From positions 1-64,000 of the forward strand of contig DYKQ01000002.1 of assembly GCA_020722545.1 (NCBI GenBank): DNA of 64,000 bases. The letters run 5' to 3'. Origin of the DNA: Thiomonas intermedia. GTDB taxonomy: Bacteria > Pseudomonadota > Gammaproteobacteria > Burkholderiales > Burkholderiaceae_C. A model generated the notes under the pieces. The model worked only from the letters and a program-made list of their open reading frames with translations. It had not been told where the DNA came from and ran no database searches. Of this stretch, positions 29,480 through 38,889 are shown one piece after another. Numbering within the stretch: the first letter of the stretch is position 1; the number at the start of each line of letters is the position of its first letter. The translations under genes and the position numbers were made by a program.

Positions 29480-30427
29480 ATGAGTCACGACCACGCTCAC
29501 GCGCATCACGACCTGCCGCAGGACTTCGGCGCCCGATTCGCTCTGGGCATCGGCCTGAACATCGCCTTCGTCGTGATCGAGGCGTTCTATGGCTGGCGCG
29601 CGGGATCGCTGGCGCTGCTGGCCGATGCGGGGCACAACCTGGGCGATGTCGGCGGACTGGCGCTGGGCTGGGCCGGACTGGCCGCGGGTCGGCTGCACGC
29701 CAGCGACCGCCACACCTACGGCTGGCAGCGTGCGTCCATCCTGGCCAGCTTCCTCAATGCCGTCCTGCTGCTGGTGCTCATGGGCGGGCTGGCGCTCGAA
29801 GCGTTCCAGCGCCTGGCGCACCCCGGCGGGGTCGATGAATGGCCGGTGCTGATCGTTGCGGCGGTCGGGATTCTGATCAACGGCGCCACGGCCTGGCTGT
29901 TCGCTTCGGGCGCCCGAAGCGATCTGAACATCCGTGGCGCCTTCCTGCATATGGCGGCGGACGCGCTGGTGTCGCTGGGCGTGGTCATCAGCGCGGTCGT
30001 GGTTCTGGCAACGGGCTGGATGTGGCTGGACCCGGCCATTTCCCTGGTCATCGTCGCCGTGGTGGTGTGGGGAACCTGGTCGCTGTTCTCGCAATCGCTG
30101 CACCTGATGTTCGACGGCGTGCCGCGGGAAGTCGATCTGCCGACGGTGCGCGGTCGACTCCTCGGGCTGGAAGGCGTCTTGGCGCTGCACGATCTGCATG
30201 TCTGGGCGCTGTCCACCTCGAAGGTCAGCCTGACCGCGCATCTCGTGGTACGCCAAGGGGTCGATTCCGCCGCGCTGCTCGAACACGCCGAACACATGCT
30301 GCATGACGCGTTCGACATCACCCATGTCACGCTGCAACTGGAAACCGAGGATTTCGCAGCGCGTTGCGCGCTTGCCGCCGCAGCCGCAGCCTGCCCGGGA
30401 AGCGCCGCGCCGAGCCCAGCCCGATGA
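29480..30427 (+). CDS. Cation diffusion facilitator (CzcD/ZitB-like)
   Basis: His-rich N-terminus MSHDHAHAHHD; ALLADAGHNLGDVGGLALGW; C-terminal cytoplasmic domain. Confidence 0.92.
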   Translation: MSHDHAHAHHDLPQDFGARFALGIGLNIAFVVIEAFYGWRAGSLALLADAGHNLGDVGGLALGWAGLAAGRLHASDRHTYGWQRASILASFLNAVLLLVLMGGLALEAFQRLAHPGGVDEWPVLIVAAVGILINGATAWLFASGARSDLNIRGAFLHMAADALVSLGVVISAVVVLATGWMWLDPAISLVIVAVVVWGTWSLFSQSLHLMFDGVPREVDLPTVRGRLLGLEGVLALHDLHVWALSTSKVSLTAHLVVRQGVDSAALLEHAEHMLHDAFDITHVTLQLETEDFAARCALAAAAAACPGSAAPSPAR

Positions 30428-30519
30428 ACCGCCTGGCGACGGCAGCTCGGTCGTCCGATGCTGCGGTGGATGCGGAACTGAGCCTGCCCGGCTTCGCGCT
30501 GCTGTTTTCCACCTCCCTG

Positions 30520-30620
30520 CTGCCTGGCGTCGCGCCCGCGACCTGCTGGTGCTGCATGAAGGCGACCGCATTCCGGCCGATGCCCAGCCTGGCTGCATCC
30601 TTTCACCCCGTGCATCGTCT
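30520..30620 (+). pseudogene. Possible remnant of a P-type ATPase actuator domain
   Basis: Frame encodes RDLLVLHEGDRIPADAQPG, typical of cation P-type ATPases, with no intact ORF around it. Confidence 0.35.
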
Positions 30621-30658
30621 TCTCTGCACAAGACAAACCAAAACCCCTGGAGGTTTCC

Positions 30659-31096
30659 ATGCTCACCTATGACGTGACGCTCGACCGCCTCGATGCGCAC
30701 GGCGCGCAGGCGCGTTGCAAAGACGCATGCATCGCCATCGATTCGGCGCTCGACGGCCGCTTGGACGCGTTCAATCCCGCCGAGTTGCTGCTCGCCGCGG
30801 TGGGCGCGTGCATGCTCAAGAACATCGAGCGCGTTGCGCCCATTCTCAAATTCCGCTTTCGCGGAGTGCACATCGCCGTGCACGGCGAGCGACAAGATGC
30901 GCCGCCGAAAATGGCGCGAATCACTTACCGCATCGTCATCGATACCGACGAAGACGACCACCGCCTCGCCTTGTTGCATCGCAATGTGCAGCAGTTCGGC
31001 ACGGTGTACAACACGGTCGCGGGATGTACCTCTCTCGAAGGCCGCATCGAACGCGGCAGTCTGCCCTCGCCCCAGCCCTGTGCCGATCCATCATGA
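30659..31096 (+). CDS. OsmC-family protein
   Basis: NPAELLLAAVGACMLKNIERVAPILKF; stop overlaps next start (ATGA). Confidence 0.85.
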   Translation: MLTYDVTLDRLDAHGAQARCKDACIAIDSALDGRLDAFNPAELLLAAVGACMLKNIERVAPILKFRFRGVHIAVHGERQDAPPKMARITYRIVIDTDEDDHRLALLHRNVQQFGTVYNTVAGCTSLEGRIERGSLPSPQPCADPS

Positions 31097-32508
31097 AGCG
31101 AAATTTTCCGCACCAGCCCACGCGGCTGCGCGCTCTTGCAGCGCTCGTTTTCCTTTCTGCGGCCCAGGCATCGCTGGCGCAGCAGCCTCCTGCGACGCAG
31201 GCGCCAAGCCCAGCCGTTGCGCTAACGGGCGCCGCCGCTGCCGCAGCCTCGGCGCCCGCGGCCGATCTGGCTGCGGTGTTGCAGACCATCGCCGCACGCT
31301 CCCCCGACGTGCTCGCCGCCCAGTCCGCCAAAGCGCAGGCCGATGCGCAGGTACGGCAGGCGCGCGCGGCGTGGTTCGGCAAGGTCGATGCCTACGCCAC
31401 GAGCCAGCACTACAACGACCCGCGGCTGACTCGCGCGATCACCCTGCCGCCCAATGTGGCGGCTTACCCCTTTTCGGCAGATCAGTTCGGCTACGGCCTG
31501 AACGCGCAACTCCCCATCGACCTCAGCGGCCAGATCGCCGCCGAGGTCGATGCCGCGCGCGCTCGCGCCGCCGGCGCGCAGTGGAGCGCCGAGGACGTGC
31601 GGCTGCGCGCGCTGCTGCAAGGCGCCACCCTCTACCGCAATCTGCAGGCGCTGGCGGGACAGCGGCAGGCGCTCGACAAGCAGTTGCAGTCGCTGCAAGT
31701 CAGCGAGCGCGTGGCCGAGGCGGGACTGAAGGTGGGCAATATCGCCCGCGTCGATCTGCTGCGGGTGCAGGCGGCGGTGGCCGCGGTGCAGGCGCAGATC
31801 GCCGGCGTGGACGGGCAGGAGCGCAAGATGCGCGCGCAGCTCGCCGCGCTCATGGGCGTGCCGCGTGTCGATGCCGCCGTGCCGACGCCCGACGCCGGGC
31901 CGACGCACTTCCCGGCCAACGGGAATGTGCTGCCCCCGTCGATCCAGGCGGCGCAAAGCGCGCTCAAGGCCAGCCAGGACAAGGTGCGCGCGGCGCAGCG
32001 CGCCATGTTGCCGCAGTTCGCCGCCACCGGCGGCTGGAACCGCAACGCGGTGCATTGGGACCATCGTCCTGTGGACACTTGGCAGTTCAACCTCGGCGTA
32101 ACCTTCAATCTCTGGTCGGGCGGGGCGCAGACCGCCGCCGTGGATGCCGCGCAGGCCGCAGCCAACCAGGCGCAGCAACAACTTCAGGCCGCGCAAGACA
32201 ATCTGCGCGCCGCGCGTGACGGCGCGGTAGCGCTGTGGAACGCGCAGGATCAGTCGTGGCGTGCCGCCGAATCGGGCTTGCGCGCTGCAGCCGAGAGTGC
32301 CCGCATCGAGCAAGACCGTTTCAAGCACGGCCTGGGTTCGGCCACCGATCTGATCGCCGCCGAGGCCGCGCTGGCTTCGGCCCGCGCCAGTGTCGCCAGC
32401 GCCCTGGCCGGCTGGTGGCAGGCCGATGACGCCCTGCGCTACGCCTATGGCGAGCCGCCCGCCGCACTGCAAGCCGTCGATTCCACCTCTTCGAGCACTC
32501 AGCCATGA
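31093..32508 (+). CDS. TolC/CzcC-family outer membrane efflux protein
   Basis: Signal-like MKRNFPHQPTRLRALAALVFLSAAQASLA; OEP repeats. Confidence 0.87.
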   Translation: MKRNFPHQPTRLRALAALVFLSAAQASLAQQPPATQAPSPAVALTGAAAAAASAPAADLAAVLQTIAARSPDVLAAQSAKAQADAQVRQARAAWFGKVDAYATSQHYNDPRLTRAITLPPNVAAYPFSADQFGYGLNAQLPIDLSGQIAAEVDAARARAAGAQWSAEDVRLRALLQGATLYRNLQALAGQRQALDKQLQSLQVSERVAEAGLKVGNIARVDLLRVQAAVAAVQAQIAGVDGQERKMRAQLAALMGVPRVDAAVPTPDAGPTHFPANGNVLPPSIQAAQSALKASQDKVRAAQRAMLPQFAATGGWNRNAVHWDHRPVDTWQFNLGVTFNLWSGGAQTAAVDAAQAAANQAQQQLQAAQDNLRAARDGAVALWNAQDQSWRAAESGLRAAAESARIEQDRFKHGLGSATDLIAAEAALASARASVASALAGWWQADDALRYAYGEPPAALQAVDSTSSSTQP

Positions 32509-33683
32509 ACACACCCGTCAAATCCTCCGCCGTCAAACCTAAGCGCAAACCCTGGTACTTGCTGCCCATCCCCATCCTGCTGATTGCGGGCGGGTTGTGG
32601 CTGCACTTTCACCGCCTGCATCAGGCCGATGCCAGCCCGCCCGCAGTCGCCACGCCTTGGGCGGTGCAAACCGGCACGGTGCAGCGCGGCGCCGTAGCCG
32701 CGAGCATGCAGAGCGTGGCCACCGTTGAAGCGCCCAACACCATCACGCTGGCGCCGCAGATCCAAGGCACGGTGACCTATGTCGGCCCGCGCGCCGGGGT
32801 GGCGGTCAAACGCGGAGCGCTCTTGGTGCGCATCGACGCGCGGCAGATCGCGAGCAATATCGAGGCGCTCTCGCAACAACGCATCGCCGCACGCGCCAAT
32901 GCCGACTATGCCGCCAAACAGCAGGCACGCATCGACGCGGTGCTGGCCGAAGGCGGGGTGAGCCAGGCGCAGGCCGATCAGGCGCGCACTGCCACCGACG
33001 CCGCTCGCGCTTCGGTGCAGGCGCTGTCCGATCAGATCACCGCGCTGCAAGTGCAACTCGGCTATGGCGAGATGCGTGCACCGCAGGACGCGGTGGTGGC
33101 GCAGCGGCTGGTCGAGGTGGGCGACACCGCCGCGCCCGGCAAGCCGGTGTATCAACTCACCGCCGGCAAGGGCGCCATCGTGCGCGTGAGCCTGCCGTCC
33201 GACCAGCTCGCGCAGGTGAAGGTGGGCGACACCCTGCGCCTCACCCAGGGCGGGCAGACGCTGGATCTACCCATCACCCGCATCGCCCCGGCGGTTAACG
33301 CCGCAGGGCTCGGCACGGTCGAGGCCGATGCGCCCAGCAGCCCCTTCGGCCTGCCCAGCGGCAGCAGCGTGGCCGCGAGCATCGAGTTGCGGTCGCAGAC
33401 GGCCGCGACGCTGACCGTGCCGGTCGCCGCGGTAATCGGCAGCGGCGAACAGGCGCATGTGCTGGCGTTCACGCCGGGCGCCAAGGCGAGCGAGCCCGGG
33501 CGGTTGCGCATCGTGCCGGTCAAGGTCTTGCAGGAAGGCGCGAACCGCGCCGCAGTCAGCGGGTCGCTCAAGCCCGGTGAGTCGGTGGTGGTCGGCCAGA
33601 CGGCCGTGCTGGCGCAAATGCGCGACGGCGACGCGGCGGTAACGACTGCGGCGTCCACGGCGGCAGCAGGAGCGGCGCAATGA
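32505..33683 (+). CDS. RND efflux periplasmic adaptor
   Basis: HlyD_D23/biotinyl-lipoyl-like; operon overlap. Confidence 0.88.
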   Translation: MNTPVKSSAVKPKRKPWYLLPIPILLIAGGLWLHFHRLHQADASPPAVATPWAVQTGTVQRGAVAASMQSVATVEAPNTITLAPQIQGTVTYVGPRAGVAVKRGALLVRIDARQIASNIEALSQQRIAARANADYAAKQQARIDAVLAEGGVSQAQADQARTATDAARASVQALSDQITALQVQLGYGEMRAPQDAVVAQRLVEVGDTAAPGKPVYQLTAGKGAIVRVSLPSDQLAQVKVGDTLRLTQGGQTLDLPITRIAPAVNAAGLGTVEADAPSSPFGLPSGSSVAASIELRSQTAATLTVPVAAVIGSGEQAHVLAFTPGAKASEPGRLRIVPVKVLQEGANRAAVSGSLKPGESVVVGQTAVLAQMRDGDAAVTTAASTAAAGAAQ

Positions 33684-36600
33684 ACTTCATGCAACGCCTG
33701 CTCGGCAGGCCGCACGCCATCATCGCCATCGCCCTGCTGGTGGTGGTGGCGGGCATCGCGGCGTACTTCACCATGCCGATGAACCTGTTCCCGGACAGCA
33801 ACCGGCCGATGATCACCGTGGTCACGCAATGGCCGGGCGCCGAGGCCAGCGATGTGGAACAGGACGTCACCCACCCGATCGAAACCCAACTCTCGGCCAT
33901 CGACGGCGTGCGTCGCGTCACCTCCGTGTCGCGCGACCAGGTCTCAGCGGTGACGGTGGAATTCGAATACGGCAACGACATCAACATCGCCGCCACCAAG
34001 GTGCTCACCGAGCTCAAACGGGTCGAGTCCAGCCTGCCCGCAGGCACGCGCGCGCCGGTAATCTTCCGCATCACCAATGCCGCGCAGCCGGTGACGGTGC
34101 TGGCGCTCACCCCGGCACCGCAGTCCAACCTCGATTTGAGCGAAGTGCGACGCATTGCCGAAAACCAATTACGCGACCGGCTGCTGCGCATTCCCGGTGT
34201 GGCCGAGGTCGAGGTGTTCGGCGGGCATGAACGGCAGGCGCAGATCGATCTCAACCGCAGTGCGCTCGCTTCGCATCACCTGAATGTGGCGCAAGTGGCT
34301 GCGGCGCTGGCGGCGAGCAATATCACCGCGCCCGAAGGCCTGGTGCACCGCGACGGCTATCGGTTCCTGCTCACGCTCAACAGCCTGGCGCACAACCCGC
34401 AGCAACTGGCCGACGTACAAGTGCCGCTACCCGGCGGCGGCTTCGTGCGCGTGGGCGATCTGGGAAAGGTGGGCTGGGGCGATGCCGACCCGACCTCCAT
34501 CTACCGCGGCAACGGCAAGGAGGCCATCGCCGTGTCGCTGCTGCGCGGAGAAAACGGCTATGCCGCAACCACCGCGCGCGCCATCGACGCGGCACTGCCC
34601 GCCGTCCGCGCCGAGTTCCCGATGCTCCACATCGCCCAGGCCGACGGCCAGTTGCGGCTGATCGACCTCACCGTGAACAACATGCTCGGCGCGCTGCGCG
34701 ACGCGCTGATCATGACGGTGTTCGTGATTCTGCTGTTCCTCGCCGACACCCGCGCGGCCTTCATCACCGCCTTGTCGCTGCCCTTCACCTATCTGCTCAC
34801 CTTTCTGGTGATGAAGCTGATCGGCTACGAGTTCGACATGATCACGCTGACGGCCATCATCATCGCGGTAGGGCTGCTGGCAGACGACGCCATCGTGGTG
34901 ATCGAGAACATCGAGCGGCGCATGCGCGAGCACGGCGAATCGGGGTTGGCGGTGGCGGCAGGCGGCACGCAGGAGGTGATGCTGGCGGTGCTCTCCGGCA
35001 CCCTCGCCAACGCCGTGGTGCTGCTGCCCATCGTGTTCATCGGCGGCTATGTGCAGACGGTGTTGCGGCCGCTGTCGGTGTCGTTGATGGTGGCGTTGGC
35101 CGCATCGTTCATCGTCGCCGTCACCATCATTCCGCTGCTCACGCCCTGGCTGCTCAAGCCCGGCGCGCGCGATCCGCTACGCAAGCCGCTGTCCTACTTC
35201 GACCGCTGGGTCATCCAACCGCTCAAGCGCTTTTATGCCGCCACGGTGGGCTGGGCACTGGAACACCCCAAGCGCGTGCTGTTCATTGCCCTGGTGCTCA
35301 CGGTCGTTTCGCTGCGGCAGTTGCCGGTGGTCGGCCGCGAACTCATGCCGCTGATGGACTCCGGCATTAGCCAGATCAGCTTCGAGGCGCAGCCCGACAC
35401 GGACGCCGCGCAAATGCAACGCATCGCCCAACAGGTGGATGCCGCGATTCGCGACTCGGTCAAACCGGACTGGCTGATTTCCACCTCGACCGTGGTCGGC
35501 GCCGAGCCGCAGGACAAATCCTTCGGTGCGGCGCGCATTTTTTCGCAAGGCATGACCACAGTGAACCTGGTCGACCGCTTCCACCGCAACGAGACCATTT
35601 TTCAGATCAACAAGGTCATTCAAGACAAGGTGCGCGCCATTCCCGGCGTGATCGACGCCAACGCCGTGGTCTATGGCGCCACGCCCTTGTCGTCGATTCG
35701 CGGCACGGTGGATCTGATGGTCAGCGGCCCCGACTGGCGAGTGCTCAACCAGATCGCCGACGAGATCGAACAGCGGCTGGCCAAGGTCGGCGGGCTGACC
35801 GGCTTCGAGCGCTCCTGGCAAGGCGATTCCAAACGCCTGCAGCTCGACGTGGATGCGGCCAAGGCGTCGAGCTATGGCCTGACGCCCGGCGCGATTGCGC
35901 AGCAGGTCGCCGCGCAGGTCAACGGCATCCCCGGCGGCAGCCTGCAGGTCGAAGGCGAAAACAGCATTCCGGTGTGGGTACGGCTGCGGGCTGACGAACG
36001 CTCCAGTCCGGCGGCGGTCGCGGCGCTCAACCTCACCACACCGAATGGCGCCATCGTGCCGCTGGCGCAGGTGGCCACGGTCAAGACCGTCTATGCGCCC
36101 ACGTCCTATACCCACCAGAACCTGATGCGCACGGTGGATGTGATCGGTTACCGCCGCAATATCGCGGTGACCGCACTCGACCAGCATGTGACCGAAGCGC
36201 TCAAGGGTCTGCAACTGCCGCGCGGCTACACAATCTCGGACGAAGGTGAGATGAAGGAAATGAACGCCTCGTTCGATCGGCTGGGCAAGTCGCTGGCTTT
36301 TGGCATCGTGCTGCTGGCCGTGGTGCTGGTGATTGCGTTCCGCTCCTTCATCACGCCAATCGCCATTCTGGTCACCCTGCCGCTGTCGGTGATCGGCGCC
36401 GCCTGGGCCATGCTCATCGCCGACAAGCACGGCTGCATGCCCTCCTTCATGGGGCTCATTCTGCTCATGGGCATCATCGTTAAAAACGGCATTCTGCTGG
36501 TGGACTTCGCGCAAGAGGCGCTGAGCCGGGGAGTGCCGCTCAAGCAGGCCATTTTGCAGGCGGTCGATCTGCGCACCCGCCCGATTCTGATGACCGCCAC

Positions 36601-36784
36601 TGCTGCCGCGGTGGGCATGGTGCCTGTGGCCTTCGAGTGGGCGGTGGGGCTGGAACGGCTGTCACCGCTGGCCGTGGTGGCCATCGGCGGGCTGATCGTC
36701 GGCACCTTCCTCACCCTGCTGATCGTGCCGGTGTTGCTGTTCCTGTTGCTCAGGCGGCGTTACCCCGAAGAGACGACACCCTGA
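33680..36784 (+). CDS. RND (AcrB/MMPL-type) inner membrane pump
   Basis: 1034 aa; GLLADDAIVVIENIERR; GIIVKNGILLVDFAQEA. Confidence 0.93.
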   Translation: MNFMQRLLGRPHAIIAIALLVVVAGIAAYFTMPMNLFPDSNRPMITVVTQWPGAEASDVEQDVTHPIETQLSAIDGVRRVTSVSRDQVSAVTVEFEYGNDINIAATKVLTELKRVESSLPAGTRAPVIFRITNAAQPVTVLALTPAPQSNLDLSEVRRIAENQLRDRLLRIPGVAEVEVFGGHERQAQIDLNRSALASHHLNVAQVAAALAASNITAPEGLVHRDGYRFLLTLNSLAHNPQQLADVQVPLPGGGFVRVGDLGKVGWGDADPTSIYRGNGKEAIAVSLLRGENGYAATTARAIDAALPAVRAEFPMLHIAQADGQLRLIDLTVNNMLGALRDALIMTVFVILLFLADTRAAFITALSLPFTYLLTFLVMKLIGYEFDMITLTAIIIAVGLLADDAIVVIENIERRMREHGESGLAVAAGGTQEVMLAVLSGTLANAVVLLPIVFIGGYVQTVLRPLSVSLMVALAASFIVAVTIIPLLTPWLLKPGARDPLRKPLSYFDRWVIQPLKRFYAATVGWALEHPKRVLFIALVLTVVSLRQLPVVGRELMPLMDSGISQISFEAQPDTDAAQMQRIAQQVDAAIRDSVKPDWLISTSTVVGAEPQDKSFGAARIFSQGMTTVNLVDRFHRNETIFQINKVIQDKVRAIPGVIDANAVVYGATPLSSIRGTVDLMVSGPDWRVLNQIADEIEQRLAKVGGLTGFERSWQGDSKRLQLDVDAAKASSYGLTPGAIAQQVAAQVNGIPGGSLQVEGENSIPVWVRLRADERSSPAAVAALNLTTPNGAIVPLAQVATVKTVYAPTSYTHQNLMRTVDVIGYRRNIAVTALDQHVTEALKGLQLPRGYTISDEGEMKEMNASFDRLGKSLAFGIVLLAVVLVIAFRSFITPIAILVTLPLSVIGAAWAMLIADKHGCMPSFMGLILLMGIIVKNGILLVDFAQEALSRGVPLKQAILQAVDLRTRPILMTATAAAVGMVPVAFEWAVGLERLSPLAVVAIGGLIVGTFLTLLIVPVLLFLLLRRRYPEETTP

Positions 36785-36793
36785 AATGTTCTG

Positions 36794-37386
36794 ATGCACG
36801 CCTACCTCTCCGGTTTCGCGCTCGGTCTGTCACTCATTGTCGCCATCGGCGCGCAGAACGCCTTCGTCCTCAAACAAGGGTTGAAGGGGGAACACATCTT
36901 CTGGGTGGTGCTGGTGTGCGCGCTGTCCGATGCGCTGCTCATCGGCGTCGGCGTGTCCGGGTTTCATGTGCTGGTGGCGCGGGCGCCCTGGCTGATCACG
37001 CTCAGCCGTTACGCGGGAGCCGCGTTCCTGCTCTGGTATGGGGCGCGCAGTTTCCGGGCGGCCCTGCGCTCGTCAGCGGTGCTGGCGCCGGCCGGTGGCG
37101 GCGCCTGCCCGCTCGGCAAGACGCTCGCCACCGTGCTGGCGTTCACGTTTCTGAACCCGCATGTCTATCTCGACACCGTGGTCTTGCTCGACTCGGTGTC
37201 CGCCCAGTTTCCGGGACGTTCGGCGCGGGTGCGGCGTCGGCCTCGTTGGTGTTCTTTTTCGCTCTGGGTTATGGCGCGCGGCTGTTGCGGCCGGTGTTTG
37301 CGCGCCCTTTCACCTGGAAAGTGCTCGACGTGCTGATCGGATTGACGATGGGCGCGCTGGCCCTCAAGCTGTTGCTCGGCGGGTAA
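36794..37386 (+). pseudogene. LysE/ArgO-family amino-acid exporter, frameshifted
   Basis: Frame 1: MHAYLSGFALGLSLIVAIGAQNAFVLKQGL…SVSAQFPG; continues in another frame as FGAGAASASLVFFFALGYGARLLRPVFARPFTWKVLDVLIGLTMGALALKLLLGG*. Switch at ~37211-37225. Confidence 0.8.
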
Positions 37387-37398
37387 TCGCAGTCCACA

Positions 37399-38745
37399 TC
37401 AGGATCCGTCGATCGGCGAGACCGACGGCGCTGGGGCGGCGAGCAGATCGTCGGCGCGGCAGGTGCGATTGCGACCGCTTTCCTTGGCCCGATACAGCGC
37501 CAGATCGGCCTGATCGAGCAGCTTGTGCAACAGCGGCTGATCCTGCGGATAGCTCGCCAGCCCGATGCTGACGGTCACGTCGGGTACGCCGAGATCCCCT
37601 TCCCAGTCTTTGGCCTCGAAGGCCGCGTGAATATCGGCGGCGATCACGTCAGCGGTCTCGCGCCCGGTTGCGGGCAAAACCAGCACGAACTCTTCGCCAC
37701 CGGAGCGGTACACCAAATCACTCGGGCGCAAGGTCTGGCGCAGCAGCATGGCCACCTGATAGAGCACTTCATCCCCCACGGCATGACCGAAGCGGTCGTT
37801 GACCGATTTGAAGGTATCGATGTCGAGCACGCCGACACTCAGCGCGCCGCCGCTGCGCTCGCTCAAGGCGATCTGCTGGGCCAGCGCAGCCATGCCCGCG
37901 CGGCGATTGGGAATCTGGGTGAGATCGTCGATGCTGGCCATTTTTTCCAGCCGCAACTCCAGCAGCTTGCGGTCGGTGATGTTCTGCACCATGCCGACCA
38001 CCCGGGTTGGACGGCCCTGGTCGTCGCGCTCGCAGACCTGTCCGCGATCATGCACCCAGATGTCGTGACCGTTGCGGTTGCGCAAGCGGTATTCCGCCTC
38101 GAAACGCATCAACCGTCCGCGCAAATGCTGGCCGATCAGGGACATGACCTGATCGCGGTCATCCGGGTGGACATTGTGTTTCCAGGTCTCGACATGCGGC
38201 GTCATTTCATCCGGGCCGTATCCCAGCATGCGCTTGAGCTGCGGGCTGAAATAGACCTCGTCGGTGAGCAGGTTCCAGTCCCACAGCCCGTCCATGGCCT
38301 GTTCCAGGGCAAAGCGCAGCCGCTCATCGCGCGTGCTGCTTGCCCCATCCAGGCTCAGCCGCTTGCTGATATTGCGGGCGACGGACAGAAAGTAGTCGCG
38401 TCCCTGATGGCTGAAGTGCGTGGTGTTGACCTCGACCGGAATTTCGCCGCCGTCCTGGTGGCGATGGCGCCCGACGAAGGTGTAGCAGTCGGCCGCGCGG
38501 ATGACTTGGGCGATTTCGGCCCACTGCGGCAATCCCTGCACGTCCTTCTGCAGGCTGAGCACCGAGTGATGCAGCACCTCGCTGGCTTGCAGTCCGAGAT
38601 CGGCGTAGGCCGCGCGGTTGCACCAGAGGATGTTGGACGTCACCGGGTCGAGCAGATACACCGCATCGGCCATGTGCCCAAACAGAATCTCCAGCGACGG
38701 CAGGCCGCCTTGCTCCGCAAACGCCATGATGTATCGCCCAGCCAA
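37399..38745 (-). CDS. PAS-containing diguanylate cyclase
   Basis: Two PAS-like domains; GGDEF domain with RSGGEEFVLVLPATG. Confidence 0.92.
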   Translation of the reverse strand: MAGRYIMAFAEQGGLPSLEILFGHMADAVYLLDPVTSNILWCNRAAYADLGLQASEVLHHSVLSLQKDVQGLPQWAEIAQVIRAADCYTFVGRHRHQDGGEIPVEVNTTHFSHQGRDYFLSVARNISKRLSLDGASSTRDERLRFALEQAMDGLWDWNLLTDEVYFSPQLKRMLGYGPDEMTPHVETWKHNVHPDDRDQVMSLIGQHLRGRLMRFEAEYRLRNRNGHDIWVHDRGQVCERDDQGRPTRVVGMVQNITDRKLLELRLEKMASIDDLTQIPNRRAGMAALAQQIALSERSGGALSVGVLDIDTFKSVNDRFGHAVGDEVLYQVAMLLRQTLRPSDLVYRSGGEEFVLVLPATGRETADVIAADIHAAFEAKDWEGDLGVPDVTVSIGLASYPQDQPLLHKLLDQADLALYRAKESGRNRTCRADDLLAAPAPSVSPIDGS

Positions 38746-38889
38746 GACATCCCGGAGAATTGCGTTGCGCAGGCCCGGGATGACCTGACGCTCGCTTTGC
38801 CGTGCGGCTTCCGTGCAGCTTCACTGCGCAGCAAAAAAGACTGATTTTAGCGATTTGTCAAAGCGCGAAGCAATCGTGCCGCAGGCGCA

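Noticed and set aside
29087-30979. 630-aa minus-strand ORF
   Set aside because: Shadow of CDF and OsmC genes; low-complexity composition.
20248-36784. Integrative conjugative element or transposon carrying the metal genes
   Set aside because: No integrase, transposase, relaxase, tRNA junction or long flanking repeats were found in the window.
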